DNA from: Bradyrhizobium sp. STM 3809
Lineage (GTDB): Bacteria > Pseudomonadota > Alphaproteobacteria > Rhizobiales > Xanthobacteraceae
Direction of reading: 5' to 3'
NCBI RefSeq assembly: GCF_000239795.1
Contig: NZ_CAFJ01000316.1
Location: forward strand, 1 to 36,124
Length of the DNA stretch: 36,124 bases
The translations under genes and the position numbers were made by a program. Positions 15,133-25,953 of the stretch are shown piece by piece. Each line of letters begins with the position of its first letter. The stretch's first letter is position 1. The notes under the pieces were generated by a model, which made no database searches, was not told where the DNA came from, and saw nothing but the letters and a program-made list of their open reading frames with translations.

Positions 15133-17472
15133 ATGTCGCCCAAGAAGCCAGAGTCCAAGTCAGGGTCGATACCGGCCTCCAAATCGGGCAAGAAGCGAGG
15201 TTCGAAATCCAATTCGACCTCGTCGTCTCCCGGCGAGAACGCGGACGATCGAATCGCCGGCGAGCGCATCGCAGCCGCCGCGGGCGCCGCAGCCGAGATC
15301 GCCAAGCGGCTGTCTGGCACCGCCGCGCCATCCCAAGCGCCGCAGGGATCCCCAGCGCCCCAGCAACCTCAAGCGTCCCAGGAACCTCAAGCGCCGCAGG
15401 CATCCGAAGCGCCGCAGGTATCCGAGCCGTCACAGGTCGCTCAAGCGCCGGAGGCGGCCGAACCGCAGCAGGCATCGAAGCCGCCGCAGGCTGCCAAGCC
15501 GCCGCAGGCCATCAAGCCGCCGCCGCCGAAGCCTGCGCCGCCGCCCTCCGATGAAGATGACGATGAGGACGACGAAGACGAGGACGATCTCGACGACGAC
15601 GATGATGACGAGGATCTCGTCGTCTACAGCGCCCGCGAAGCTGCCGGCGCGCTTGCGACGATCTACGGCTTCGTCTCGCCGCTGCTCGGCAAATACAAGA
15701 AGATGCTGGCCTTCGTCACGATCGGCGTGCTGATCGAGACGCTGTTCAACGTCATCATGCCGCTGAGCCTCAAGTTCCTGATCGACGACGCGCTCGGCGA
15801 GGAGGATTTCGAGGCGCTGTATCGCATCCTCGGCGTGCTCGCCGTCGCCGGCATCTTCACCTCGATCGTCGCCGTGCTCTACGAGCGCTGGGACGCCCGC
15901 CTTGCGGCCTGCGTCATCTCCGACGTCCGCACCCGCCTGTTCGACCACGTGCAGAATCTGCCGGCGGCCTATTTCCAGCGCACCAAGCGCGGCGAGATCC
16001 TGTCGCGTTTCTCCGTCGACATGTCGGCGTTCGAGGGCGTCGTCAAGACCTTCGCCAACAGCGCCGCGCTGCCGCTGCTCGAGCTCATCGCCGGCATCAT
16101 CCTGATGCTGTTCCTCAACTGGCAGCTCGCCGCGATCGCCCTCCTGGTGTTCCCGATCACCTTGATCGGTCCGCGAATCCTGACGCCAAAGGCCGTTCAG
16201 GCCAATTACGAGCAGAAGCTCAACGAGGCCTCGCTGCTCGGCGTGATCCAGGAGAACATCGCCGCGCAGGCGGTCATCAAGGCCTTCAGCCTGCATCGCC
16301 GGGTGTTCGGCTGGTTCAGCTTCCGCAACGACGAGGCCAGGCGCAAGATCGCGGATGCGATGTTCCTCTCGACCATGGTCGAGCGCACGGTGACCATCGC
16401 CGTGCTGCTGCTGCATCTGGTCGTGCTCGCGATCGGCGCCTATCTCGCGACGAAGGGGCAGATCACGGTCGGCACCTTCGTCACCTTCGAGAGCGCATTC
16501 TGGGAGGTCTCCTACAACATCGCCCATGTGATGCACTTCATTCCGGTGTCGATCTCCTCGGCGGCCGCGATTCGCCACATGCAGGAGCTGCTCGACGAGC
16601 CGACCCGGGGCGCCGATCGGCCCGGCGCGCCGGACCTGCCGCGCATCAGCCACGACATCACCTTCGAGCGCGTCAGCTTCCAATACGAGGGCAGCGAGAC
16701 GCCGGTGCTCGACAATCTCAGCCTCAAGCTCGACGTCGGCAAGCGGATCGCCATCGTCGGTCCGTCCGGCTCCGGCAAGAGCACGCTGCTCAATCTCATC
16801 CTGCGGCTCTACGTGCCGGATGAGGGGCGCGTCACGATCGACGGCGTCGACATCCGCAAGGTCACGCGCGATTCGCTCCGCGGCAGCATGGCTGTGGTGT
16901 TCCAGGAGAACATGCTGTTCAACATGTCGCTGCGGGAGAACATCCGGCTCGGCAAGGAGAATGCGACCGACGAGGAGGTGGAGGAGGCGGCCAAGAAGGC
17001 CGAGATCCACCGCTACATCATGAGCCTGCCGCAGAAATACGACACCATCGTCGGCGAGCGCGGCGATACGTTGTCGGGCGGCCAGCGCCAGCGCATCGCG
17101 ATCGCCCGCGCCATCATCCGCAATCCTTCGGTGCTGCTGCTCGACGAGGCGACCTCCGCGCTCGACCAGACCACCGAGGCCGCGATCAATCGCACCTTGC
17201 TGAAGGTCGCCAAGGGCCGCACCATGATCTGGTCGACCCATCGCCTCACGTCAGTGGTCGAGATGGACGAGATCATCGTCATCTCTGGCGGCCGCGCCAT
17301 CGAGCGCGGCAGCCACGCCGAGCTGCTCGCCAAGAACGGCACCTATCGCAAGCTCTGGGACGACCAGGGCCACCAGCCGAGCCGGCAGGATCAGGTCGAT
17401 AACGAAGACGATGATGATGATGACGAAGACGACCTCGAGGATGACGAGGACGACGACGAGGAAGAGGAATAG
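15133..17472 (+). CDS. ABC transporter, exporter type, with fused membrane and ATPase domains and acidic extensions
   Basis: This 779-residue protein has the type IV ABC exporter layout (membrane domain, then nucleotide-binding domain in one chain), like MsbA- or lipid/multidrug-type half-transporters that work as dimers in the inner membrane. Residues 1-60 are Ser/Lys-rich and about 60-138 are Pro/Ala/Gln-rich. Residues 140-161 are almost all Asp/Glu, about 185-470 carry the membrane helices, and about 505-745 form the ATPase. The Walker A GPSGSGKST lies near 543-551, the signature LSGGQ at 647-651, Walker B VLLLDE at 667-672, and the H-loop histidine in STHRLTSV. The C-terminus (757-779) is again acidic. 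No ribosome binding site is obvious before ATG 15133. The gene probably belongs with the upstream oxidoreductase-methyltransferase; its substrate is unknown. Confidence 0.88.
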   Translation: MSPKKPESKSGSIPASKSGKKRGSKSNSTSSSPGENADDRIAGERIAAAAGAAAEIAKRLSGTAAPSQAPQGSPAPQQPQASQEPQAPQASEAPQVSEPSQVAQAPEAAEPQQASKPPQAAKPPQAIKPPPPKPAPPPSDEDDDEDDEDEDDLDDDDDDEDLVVYSAREAAGALATIYGFVSPLLGKYKKMLAFVTIGVLIETLFNVIMPLSLKFLIDDALGEEDFEALYRILGVLAVAGIFTSIVAVLYERWDARLAACVISDVRTRLFDHVQNLPAAYFQRTKRGEILSRFSVDMSAFEGVVKTFANSAALPLLELIAGIILMLFLNWQLAAIALLVFPITLIGPRILTPKAVQANYEQKLNEASLLGVIQENIAAQAVIKAFSLHRRVFGWFSFRNDEARRKIADAMFLSTMVERTVTIAVLLLHLVVLAIGAYLATKGQITVGTFVTFESAFWEVSYNIAHVMHFIPVSISSAAAIRHMQELLDEPTRGADRPGAPDLPRISHDITFERVSFQYEGSETPVLDNLSLKLDVGKRIAIVGPSGSGKSTLLNLILRLYVPDEGRVTIDGVDIRKVTRDSLRGSMAVVFQENMLFNMSLRENIRLGKENATDEEVEEAAKKAEIHRYIMSLPQKYDTIVGERGDTLSGGQRQRIAIARAIIRNPSVLLLDEATSALDQTTEAAINRTLLKVAKGRTMIWSTHRLTSVVEMDEIIVISGGRAIERGSHAELLAKNGTYRKLWDDQGHQPSRQDQVDNEDDDDDDEDDLEDDEDDDEEEE
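15340..15540 (+). repeat. Degenerate short tandem repeats coding a Pro/Ala/Gln tract
   Basis: Related units built around CAAGCGCCGCAGG recur with irregular spacing and encode QAPQ/EAPQ/KPPQ-like peptides in the N-terminal extension of the ABC transporter. The tract is low-complexity and probably varies in length between strains. Confidence 0.6.
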
Positions 17473-17475
17473 TCC

Positions 17476-17506
17476 GTAGCCCGCATAAGCGCAGCGACAT
17501 GCGGGG
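17476..17506 (+). repeat. REP-type palindrome, copy 1
   Basis: CCCGCAT (17480-17486) pairs with ATGCGGG (17499-17505) around a 12-nt loop containing AGCGCAGCGA. It lies 3 nt after the ABC transporter stop codon. The loop core is shared with the copies at 17528-17557 and 19942-19973. Together with copy 2 it forms an inverted pair at a convergent gene junction, where such elements can act as bidirectional terminators or stabilise mRNA 3' ends. Confidence 0.75.
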
Positions 17507-17508
17507 CC

Positions 17509-18720
17509 TCATGAGCTATGTGTGAGACCCCGGATCTCGCTGCGCTCATCCGGGCTGCGAGCGGTAGCCGCGACCGGGGCGCCGGCCATCCGATGCCGCA
17601 CGCCGCGACCGAGCGACACCGCAAACCGCGCCCAGCGCTGCGCCAGCCAATACGGGCCGGTGCCGACCGAAACCTCCCGGAACCGCCAGGCCTTGTCGAG
17701 CGACCACGCATCGCAGGCTCGCTTGACCGGGTCGTCGTAGAACGCCGCGATCTTTGCCTCGCTCATGCCGTCGGTGGCCAGCCAGCGCGGGATGGGGACG
17801 TTGCACAACCGCTCGACGTCGGTGAACACCTTGTCCGAGCCGGTTCCCGTCACCGGGCAGGTGGTGCAGAAGGCATCCCCGACCAGCACCACGCCGGGAA
17901 TGCGGGTGCCGCTGTTCACGACCAGGTCGGCCGGCCGGACCTTGACCTCGCCGCTGACGGCGTAATCGCCGGTAATCCGTTTGAGGCCAGGCAGGGTGGC
18001 GTCCAGGGTCTCAGCCGGGTTGCGCCGGATCGCCCGCAGCCAGGGATCGTCGACCGCGCGATAGGCGAACAGATTCGCCCGCATGCGGTCGCCGATCGGA
18101 AACAGGGTGATGTAGGGCACCCGGGCGCCGGCGCGCTCCTGAAAATAGGTCATCGCCGGGAACGGGAAGGCGGGCCGGCCGACCGGCTCCAGATCGAAGC
18201 CGACCGAGATCGAATGCGCCGGGCTGGTGATCGTCCGGGTGATTCCCAGCTGATGCCGCAGGCCGACATTGAGGCCATTGGCGAGCACGACCAGGCGGGC
18301 CGAGATCGTCTCTCCGGTGGAGAGCGCGACGGACTGGCGATCCTCGCTCGGGGTGATCGTGACCGCCTTGGCCACGATTCGCTGGACGTGGTCCGGAATC
18401 TCCTCGCGCACCGCCGCGATCAGCGCATCGTAGAGGATGCCGTATTGATGTGCCGGCGCCCTGTCCAGCACGTAGCCGAATCGCGCGATCCAGTTCTCGG
18501 CCGCGAGCGTCGCCCGGTACAGCGCCTTGTCCGCAACGCCGGTGCGGCGGAATCGCGCGATCTGCTCCGCTCCCGAGATCTTCTCGATTCGGAAGTCCGG
18601 CGGGTAAACCGCGTGGGGATCGACCAGAATCGCGGCAATGCCCGCCCGCCCGAGCATGGCCGCCGCGATCGAGCCGGCCAGGCCGCCGCCGATGATCGCG
18701 ATGTCGGTATAATGGGGCAT
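17509..18720 (-). CDS. FAD-dependent oxidoreductase, group A flavin monooxygenase-like
   Basis: This 403-residue protein has the N-terminal FAD motif GGGLAGS (residues 11-17, in MPHYTDIAIIGGGLAGS). It also has the second flavin motif G281-D282 in VVLVGDAFCTTCPVTGTG, the pattern of aromatic-ring hydroxylases and geranylgeranyl-reductase-like flavoproteins. Its substrate is unknown. I chose the ATG at 18718-18720 because the FAD motif follows at once. The frame stays open upstream to 19137, but that extension is Pro/Arg-rich and reads through the palindromic repeat. The C-terminal SPDERSEIRG segment is encoded by a REP palindrome, so the original 3' end may have been replaced. It converges with the ABC transporter gene, with 36 nt between stop codons. 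Confidence 0.82.
   Translation of the reverse strand: MPHYTDIAIIGGGLAGSIAAAMLGRAGIAAILVDPHAVYPPDFRIEKISGAEQIARFRRTGVADKALYRATLAAENWIARFGYVLDRAPAHQYGILYDALIAAVREEIPDHVQRIVAKAVTITPSEDRQSVALSTGETISARLVVLANGLNVGLRHQLGITRTITSPAHSISVGFDLEPVGRPAFPFPAMTYFQERAGARVPYITLFPIGDRMRANLFAYRAVDDPWLRAIRRNPAETLDATLPGLKRITGDYAVSGEVKVRPADLVVNSGTRIPGVVLVGDAFCTTCPVTGTGSDKVFTDVERLCNVPIPRWLATDGMSEAKIAAFYDDPVKRACDAWSLDKAWRFREVSVGTGPYWLAQRWARFAVSLGRGVRHRMAGAPVAATARSPDERSEIRGLTHSS
17528..17557 (-). repeat. REP-type palindrome, copy 2 (inverted)
   Basis: CCCGGAT (17529-17535) pairs with ATCCGGG (17548-17554) around CTCGCTGCGCTC. Read on the minus strand it matches copy 1 closely in reverse orientation. It lies inside the 3' end of the minus-strand flavoprotein gene and encodes the peptide SPDERSEIRG. 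Confidence 0.75.
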
Positions 18721-18724
18721 GTGA

Positions 18725-18739
18725 CGCCTCGTCGAGGCG
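18725..18739 (-). promoter_or_regulatory. Hairpin overlapping the flavoprotein ribosome binding site
   Basis: CGCCTC (18725-18730) pairs with GAGGCG (18734-18739) around a 3-nt loop. On the minus strand the purine-rich GAGGCG that could act as Shine-Dalgarno, about 5 nt before the ATG, lies inside this stem, so translation may be limited unless the stem opens. Confidence 0.4.
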
Positions 18740-18825
18740 CCAACCTTGGCTGCGAAAGCCGAACAAAGCCTTAGCCGGGATGTTTCAGATTGTTGCGGAG
18801 GGTGAACCGGGGGATTCGCGGGGGC

Positions 18826-18967
18826 CGTAGGGTGGGCAAAGGCGATGCCGCGCTGCATCCACGCCCGGGTCCGTGGTGGCGCCGTGCCCACCGTCGGGCG
18901 GCCGTGCTCCGTGGTCGGACGGTGGGCACGCTGCCGCCCTGCGGGCGGCTGCTTTGCCCACCCTACG
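18826..18967. repeat. 142-bp nested palindromic intergenic element
   Basis: The outer 16-bp inverted repeats are perfect (CGTAGGGTGGGCAAAG at 18826-18841 and its complement at 18952-18967). Inside lies a second perfect 13-bp pair (CGTGCCCACCGTC at 18883-18895 with 18918-18930). Inner and outer arms share the GTGGGCA core. I recognise this as an intergenic repeat common in Bradyrhizobium genomes. It carries no transposase and resembles a MITE or folded RNA element. Confidence 0.8.
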
Positions 18968-19117
18968 ATACCGGGATTCTCAGGGTTCTCAGAGGCTTGA
19001 TGCGTCTGCTTGAGTGAATAGGTAAGCGGGGCCGTGACCGGCGCTGCGGCGCAGGCTGAACGCGGCCGGCAGCGACATACAAACGGCTGGTTTGCGCGTG
19101 CTGCGGCGTCGTTTTGC

Positions 19118-19144
19118 TTGACTTGGGGTTTTACCACTTATAAA
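19118..19144 (+). promoter_or_regulatory. Probable promoter of the str operon
   Basis: TTGACT (19118-19123) and TATAAA (19139-19144) are close matches to the sigma-70 -35 and -10 boxes, with a slightly short 15-nt spacer. They stand about 405 nt upstream of rpsL in an otherwise gene-free stretch. The start of transcription should be near 19150. Confidence 0.65.
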
Positions 19145-19404
19145 AGGCGCGCACTCAACGACAGGCGGTGAGCTTCGCCAGCGTCGGTACGGATCACCCG
19201 GACCGCCCGAACAGGGCACGATGGGCACCAACCTCGACGAATGCCGCTCAAACGCTGTCGATCATAGCTAGGCAATGCCAGAACGATTTTAGATCTCTCG
19301 AGCTCGTTCTCTTGAGACCAATTTCGGATGCATGACCTCGGTAGGCCGCCGCCAGCGCAAGCTGGAGGAGGGTGATCGCGGTCCTCTGTGGCGTCAAGCG
19401 CTTT

Positions 19405-19444
19405 CCGTTCAGCGATGAACGGTTGGCGCAATTTCGTTTTGCGC
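19405..19444 (+). promoter_or_regulatory. Two adjacent hairpins in the rpsL leader
   Basis: CCGTTCA (19405-19411) pairs perfectly with TGAACGG (19416-19422) around GCGA, a stable GNRA tetraloop. Four nt later GCGCAA (19426-19431) pairs with TTGCGC (19439-19444). They lie about 105 nt before the rpsL start and may be part of a regulatory leader. No known riboswitch class is recognised. Confidence 0.5.
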
Positions 19445-19550
19445 GGATTTTCGTCGCGCTGGGCGGCCCGGTGAGGCGGGGAACCTCGAACAGAATTTGC
19501 GGAAGCCGGTGACGGTTTCCGTGCGAACGTTGAGAAGGGTGAAGGCCAAG

Positions 19551-19922
19551 ATGCCGACGATCAACCAGCTGATCGCAAATCCGCGCGAAGTGCAGAAGTC
19601 GCGCAAGAAGGTGCCGGCGCTGCAGCAGTCGCCGCAGAAGCGTGGCGTTTGCACGCGCGTCTACACCACGACCCCGAAGAAGCCGAACTCGGCGCTTCGT
19701 AAGGTCGCCAAGGTGCGCCTGACCAACGGCTTCGAGGTGATCGGCTACATCCCGGGTGAAGGCCATAACCTGCAGGAGCACTCGGTGGTCATGATCCGCG
19801 GCGGCCGCGTCAAGGACTTGCCGGGCGTGCGTTACCACATCCTCCGCGGCGTGCTGGATACCCAGGGCGTCAAGAACCGTAAGCAGCGCCGTTCGAAGTA
19901 CGGCGCCAAGCGTCCGAAGTGA
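19551..19922 (+). CDS. rpsL: 30S ribosomal protein S12
   Basis: S12 lies at the decoding centre of the 30S subunit and affects accuracy and streptomycin response. The ATG at 19551 gives 123 residues with the standard N-terminus ([20 protein letters not shown]). The frame is open slightly upstream, but this start fits the family. The streptomycin-sensitivity residues K43 (TTPKKPNS) and K88 (GGRVKDLPG) are both wild type. D89, the site of methylthiolation by RimO in other bacteria, is present. It is the first gene of the str operon, and a REP palindrome separates it from rpsG. Confidence 0.98.
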   Translation: MPTINQLIANPREVQKSRKKVPALQQSPQKRGVCTRVYTTTPKKPNSALRKVAKVRLTNGFEVIGYIPGEGHNLQEHSVVMIRGGRVKDLPGVRYHILRGVLDTQGVKNRKQRRSKYGAKRPK

Positions 19923-19941
19923 TCGTAGCGTAGCGGAGATC

Positions 19942-19973
19942 ATCCCCGGGTGAGCGCAGCGAGATCCGGGGAT
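19942..19973 (+). repeat. REP-type palindrome, copy 3, inside the str operon
   Basis: ATCCCCGG (19942-19949) pairs with CCGGGGAT (19966-19973) around a loop containing TGAGCGCAGCGAGAT. It shares the core GAGCGCAGCGAGATCCGGGG with copy 2 at 17528-17557. It lies 19 nt after the rpsL stop and 71 nt before rpsG. Confidence 0.78.
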
Positions 19974-19984
19974 CTGCCACATAG

Positions 19985-20515
<531 letters not shown>

Positions 20516-20548
20516 CAGCGGCCCGAACGGAAATCAGGGAACAGATCC

Positions 20549-22621
<2,073 letters not shown>

Positions 22622-22660
22622 TTGTCGTTAGCTCAAGTTAGCGACTGAACGGAGAGTCAA

Positions 22661-23851
<1,191 letters not shown>

Positions 23852-23861
23852 CAACACGAAT

Positions 23862-23925
23862 AGGGAATGGCGGGTGGCGAATGGTGATCCATTCGCCGTT
23901 CGCTACTCGCCACTCACTACTCACA
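23862..23925. repeat. Inverted array of degenerate 7-nt units between tuf and rpsJ
   Basis: On the left, AGGGAAT, GGCGGGT and GGCGAAT follow one another. After the centre GGTGATCC come ATTCGCC, GTTCGCT, ACTCGCC, ACTCACT and ACTCACA. The right units are complements of the left ones, so the centre folds as GGCGAATGG (23876-23884) / CCATTCGCC (23889-23897) with loop TGAT. I recognise similar short repeats in Bradyrhizobium intergenic DNA. Confidence 0.7.
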
Positions 23926-23938
23926 GAAAGATACGGCA

Positions 23939-24247
23939 ATGAACGGCCAAAATATCCGCATCCGTCTCAAGGCGTTCGACCATCGCATCCTCGATACGTC
24001 GACGCGCGAGATCGTCAACACGGCGAAACGGACCGGCGCGCAGGTTCGCGGACCCATTCCGCTGCCGACCCGCATCGAGAAGTTCACCGTGAACCGTTCG
24101 CCGCACGTCGACAAGAAGAGCCGCGAGCAGTTCGAGATGCGCACTCACAAGCGTCTCCTCGACATCGTCGATCCGACCCCGCAGACCGTCGATGCTCTCA
24201 TGAAGCTCGACCTGGCCGCCGGCGTCGACGTCGAGATCAAGCTCTAA
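23939..24247 (+). CDS. rpsJ: 30S ribosomal protein S10
   Basis: S10 is a 30S head protein that also acts as NusE in transcription antitermination, pairing with NusB and NusG. The 102-residue product matches the family in length and sequence ([53 protein letters not shown]). The start is fixed by length; the upstream sequence has only a weak ribosome binding site. It is the first gene of the S10 operon, and rplC follows after 57 nt. Confidence 0.98.
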
Positions 24248-24304
24248 GTTTTTGGATTCACGTCCGCCTCATCGCGGACATAGAGAAGAACAGGAAGCAC
24301 GCCG

Positions 24305-25024
24305 ATGCGCTCCGGAGTGATCGCACAAAAGGTCGGGATGACGCGGGTCTTCACGGAGACCGGCGAACATATCCCCGTGACCGTGCTGAAGCTCGGCAAT
24401 TGCCAGGTGGTCGGTCACCGTACCACCGAGAAGAACGGCTATGTCGCGCTGCAGCTCGGCAGCGGCAGCCGCAAGACGGTCTACATGCCGAAGGCGGAGC
24501 GCGGCCAGTTCGCGGTCGCCAAGGTCGAGCCGAAGCGCAAGCTCGCCGAATTCCGTGTCAGCGAGGATTCGCTGATCCCGGTCGGCGCCGAGATCCAGGC
24601 CGACCACTTCGTCGTCGGCCAGTTCGTCGACGTCACCGGCACCTCGGTCGGTAAGGGCTTCGCCGGCGGCATGAAGCGCTGGAACTTCGGCGGTCTGCGC
24701 GCCACGCACGGTGTGTCGATCTCGCACCGTTCGATCGGTTCGACCGGTGGCCGTCAGGACCCCGGCAAGACCTGGAAGAACAAGAAGATGCCCGGTCACA
24801 TGGGTGTCGACCGCATCACCACGCTGAACCTGCGTGTGGTGCAGACGGACGTCGAGCGCGGCCTGATCCTGGTCGAAGGCGCGGTGCCCGGCTCCAAGGG
24901 TGGCTGGATCTCGGTGCGCGACGCCGTGAAGAAGCCGCTGCCGAAGGAAGCGCCGAAGCCCGGCAAGTTCAAGGTCGCGGGTGAGCAGGCTGCCGAAGCG
25001 CCGGCCGTGCAGGAGGGCGCATAA
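24305..25024 (+). CDS. rplC: 50S ribosomal protein L3
   Basis: L3 is an early-assembling 50S protein whose extension reaches toward the peptidyl transferase centre. The 239-residue product shows the family blocks [38 protein letters not shown] and [16 protein letters not shown]. The extended loop lies around residues 130-165. The C-terminus has a short Ala/Glu-rich tail typical of alphaproteobacterial L3. Its stop codon is directly followed by the rplD start with no gap, which points to translational coupling. Confidence 0.97.
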   Translation: MRSGVIAQKVGMTRVFTETGEHIPVTVLKLGNCQVVGHRTTEKNGYVALQLGSGSRKTVYMPKAERGQFAVAKVEPKRKLAEFRVSEDSLIPVGAEIQADHFVVGQFVDVTGTSVGKGFAGGMKRWNFGGLRATHGVSISHRSIGSTGGRQDPGKTWKNKKMPGHMGVDRITTLNLRVVQTDVERGLILVEGAVPGSKGGWISVRDAVKKPLPKEAPKPGKFKVAGEQAAEAPAVQEGA

Positions 25025-25645
25025 ATGGAACTGAAAGTCACCACGCTCGAGGGCAAGGAAGCCGGCTCCGTCCAGCTGTCCGACGCCATCTTCGGTCTGG
25101 AGCCGCGCGCCGACATCATTCAGCGCTGCGTCCAGTGGCAGCTCAACAAGCGCCAGGCCGGCACCCACAAGGCCAAGGGCCGCGCCGAGATCTGGCGCAC
25201 CGGCAAGAAGATGTACAAGCAGAAGGGCACCGGCGGTGCTCGTCACGGCTCGGCCCGCGTGCCGCAGTTCCGTGGCGGTGGCCGCGCCTTCGGTCCGGTC
25301 GTGCGCTCGCATGCGACCGACCTGCCGAAGAAGGTCCGTGCGCTGGCGCTGAAGCATGCGCTGTCGGCCAAGGCCAAGGACGGTGATCTGGTCGTTTTGG
25401 AGAACGCCACCCTCGAGGCGGCGAAGACCAAGGCGCTGATCGGCCACTTCTCCGGTCTCGGCCTGACCAATGCGCTGATCATCGACGGCGCCGAGCTGCA
25501 CAACGGCTTCGCCGCTGCGGCCCGCAACATCCCGAACCTGGACGTGCTGCCGATCCAGGGCATCAACGTCTACGACATTCTCCGCCGGCAGAAGCTCGTT
25601 CTGACCAAGGCGGCGATCGATGCGCTGGAGGCGCGCTTCAAATGA
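25025..25645 (+). CDS. rplD: 50S ribosomal protein L4
   Basis: L4 binds 23S rRNA and its extended loop lines the peptide exit tunnel. In E. coli L4 also represses the S10 operon at both transcription and translation. The 206-residue product has the tunnel loop at about residues 67-95 ([20 protein letters not shown]), where macrolide-resistance changes occur in other bacteria; nothing unusual is visible. It starts immediately after rplC and overlaps rplW by 4 nt (ATGA). Confidence 0.97.
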   Translation: MELKVTTLEGKEAGSVQLSDAIFGLEPRADIIQRCVQWQLNKRQAGTHKAKGRAEIWRTGKKMYKQKGTGGARHGSARVPQFRGGGRAFGPVVRSHATDLPKKVRALALKHALSAKAKDGDLVVLENATLEAAKTKALIGHFSGLGLTNALIIDGAELHNGFAAAARNIPNLDVLPIQGINVYDILRRQKLVLTKAAIDALEARFK

Positions 25646-25941
25646 AGACCATCGATCCGCGCCACTACGACATCATCATCGCGCCGGTCGTGACCGAGAA
25701 GGCGACCTTTGCCTCCGAGCAGAACAAGGTTCTGTTCAAGGTGGCCGCCAAGGCGACCAAGCCGCAGATCAAGGAAGCGATCGAGAAGCTGTTCGACGTC
25801 AAGGTCCGGAGCGTGAATACGCTCGTCCGCAAGGGCAAGACCAAGGTGTTCCGCGGCAATTTCGGTTCGCAATCGGACAGCAAGCGCGCGATCGTGACCC
25901 TCGAAGAGGGCCACCGCATCGACGTGACCACCGGACTGTAA
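25642..25941 (+). CDS. rplW: 50S ribosomal protein L23
   Basis: L23 sits at the peptide exit and is the docking site for trigger factor and the signal recognition particle. The 99-residue product has typical length and motifs ([54 protein letters not shown]). Its start codon overlaps the rplD stop in an ATGA arrangement. rplB follows after 12 nt. Confidence 0.97.
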   Translation: MKTIDPRHYDIIIAPVVTEKATFASEQNKVLFKVAAKATKPQIKEAIEKLFDVKVRSVNTLVRKGKTKVFRGNFGSQSDSKRAIVTLEEGHRIDVTTGL

Positions 25942-25953
25942 GGCTGAGCTGCC

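Larger units (their letters stand above)
18721..19550. other. 830-nt intergenic region between the minus-strand flavoprotein and rpsL
   Basis: No gene is supported. From left to right it holds a hairpin over the flavoprotein ribosome binding site (18725-18739), a 142-bp nested palindrome (18826-18967), a promoter for the str operon (19118-19144), and a leader of about 400 nt with two strong hairpins (19405-19444). Confidence 0.7.

Noticed and set aside
15129..15733. Alternative open frames across the N-terminal part of the ABC transporter
   Set aside because: They are frame shadows of the GC-rich repeat tract; only the frame from 15133 continues into the membrane and ATPase domains.
18721..19137. 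N-terminal extension of the minus-strand flavoprotein
   Set aside because: The extension reads through the 142-bp palindrome and is Pro/Arg-rich; the FAD motif starts right after the ATG at 18720.
23862..23925. CRISPR-like array between tuf and rpsJ
   Set aside because: The units are only 7 nt, directly adjacent and without spacers, so this is a short tandem/inverted repeat and not a CRISPR.
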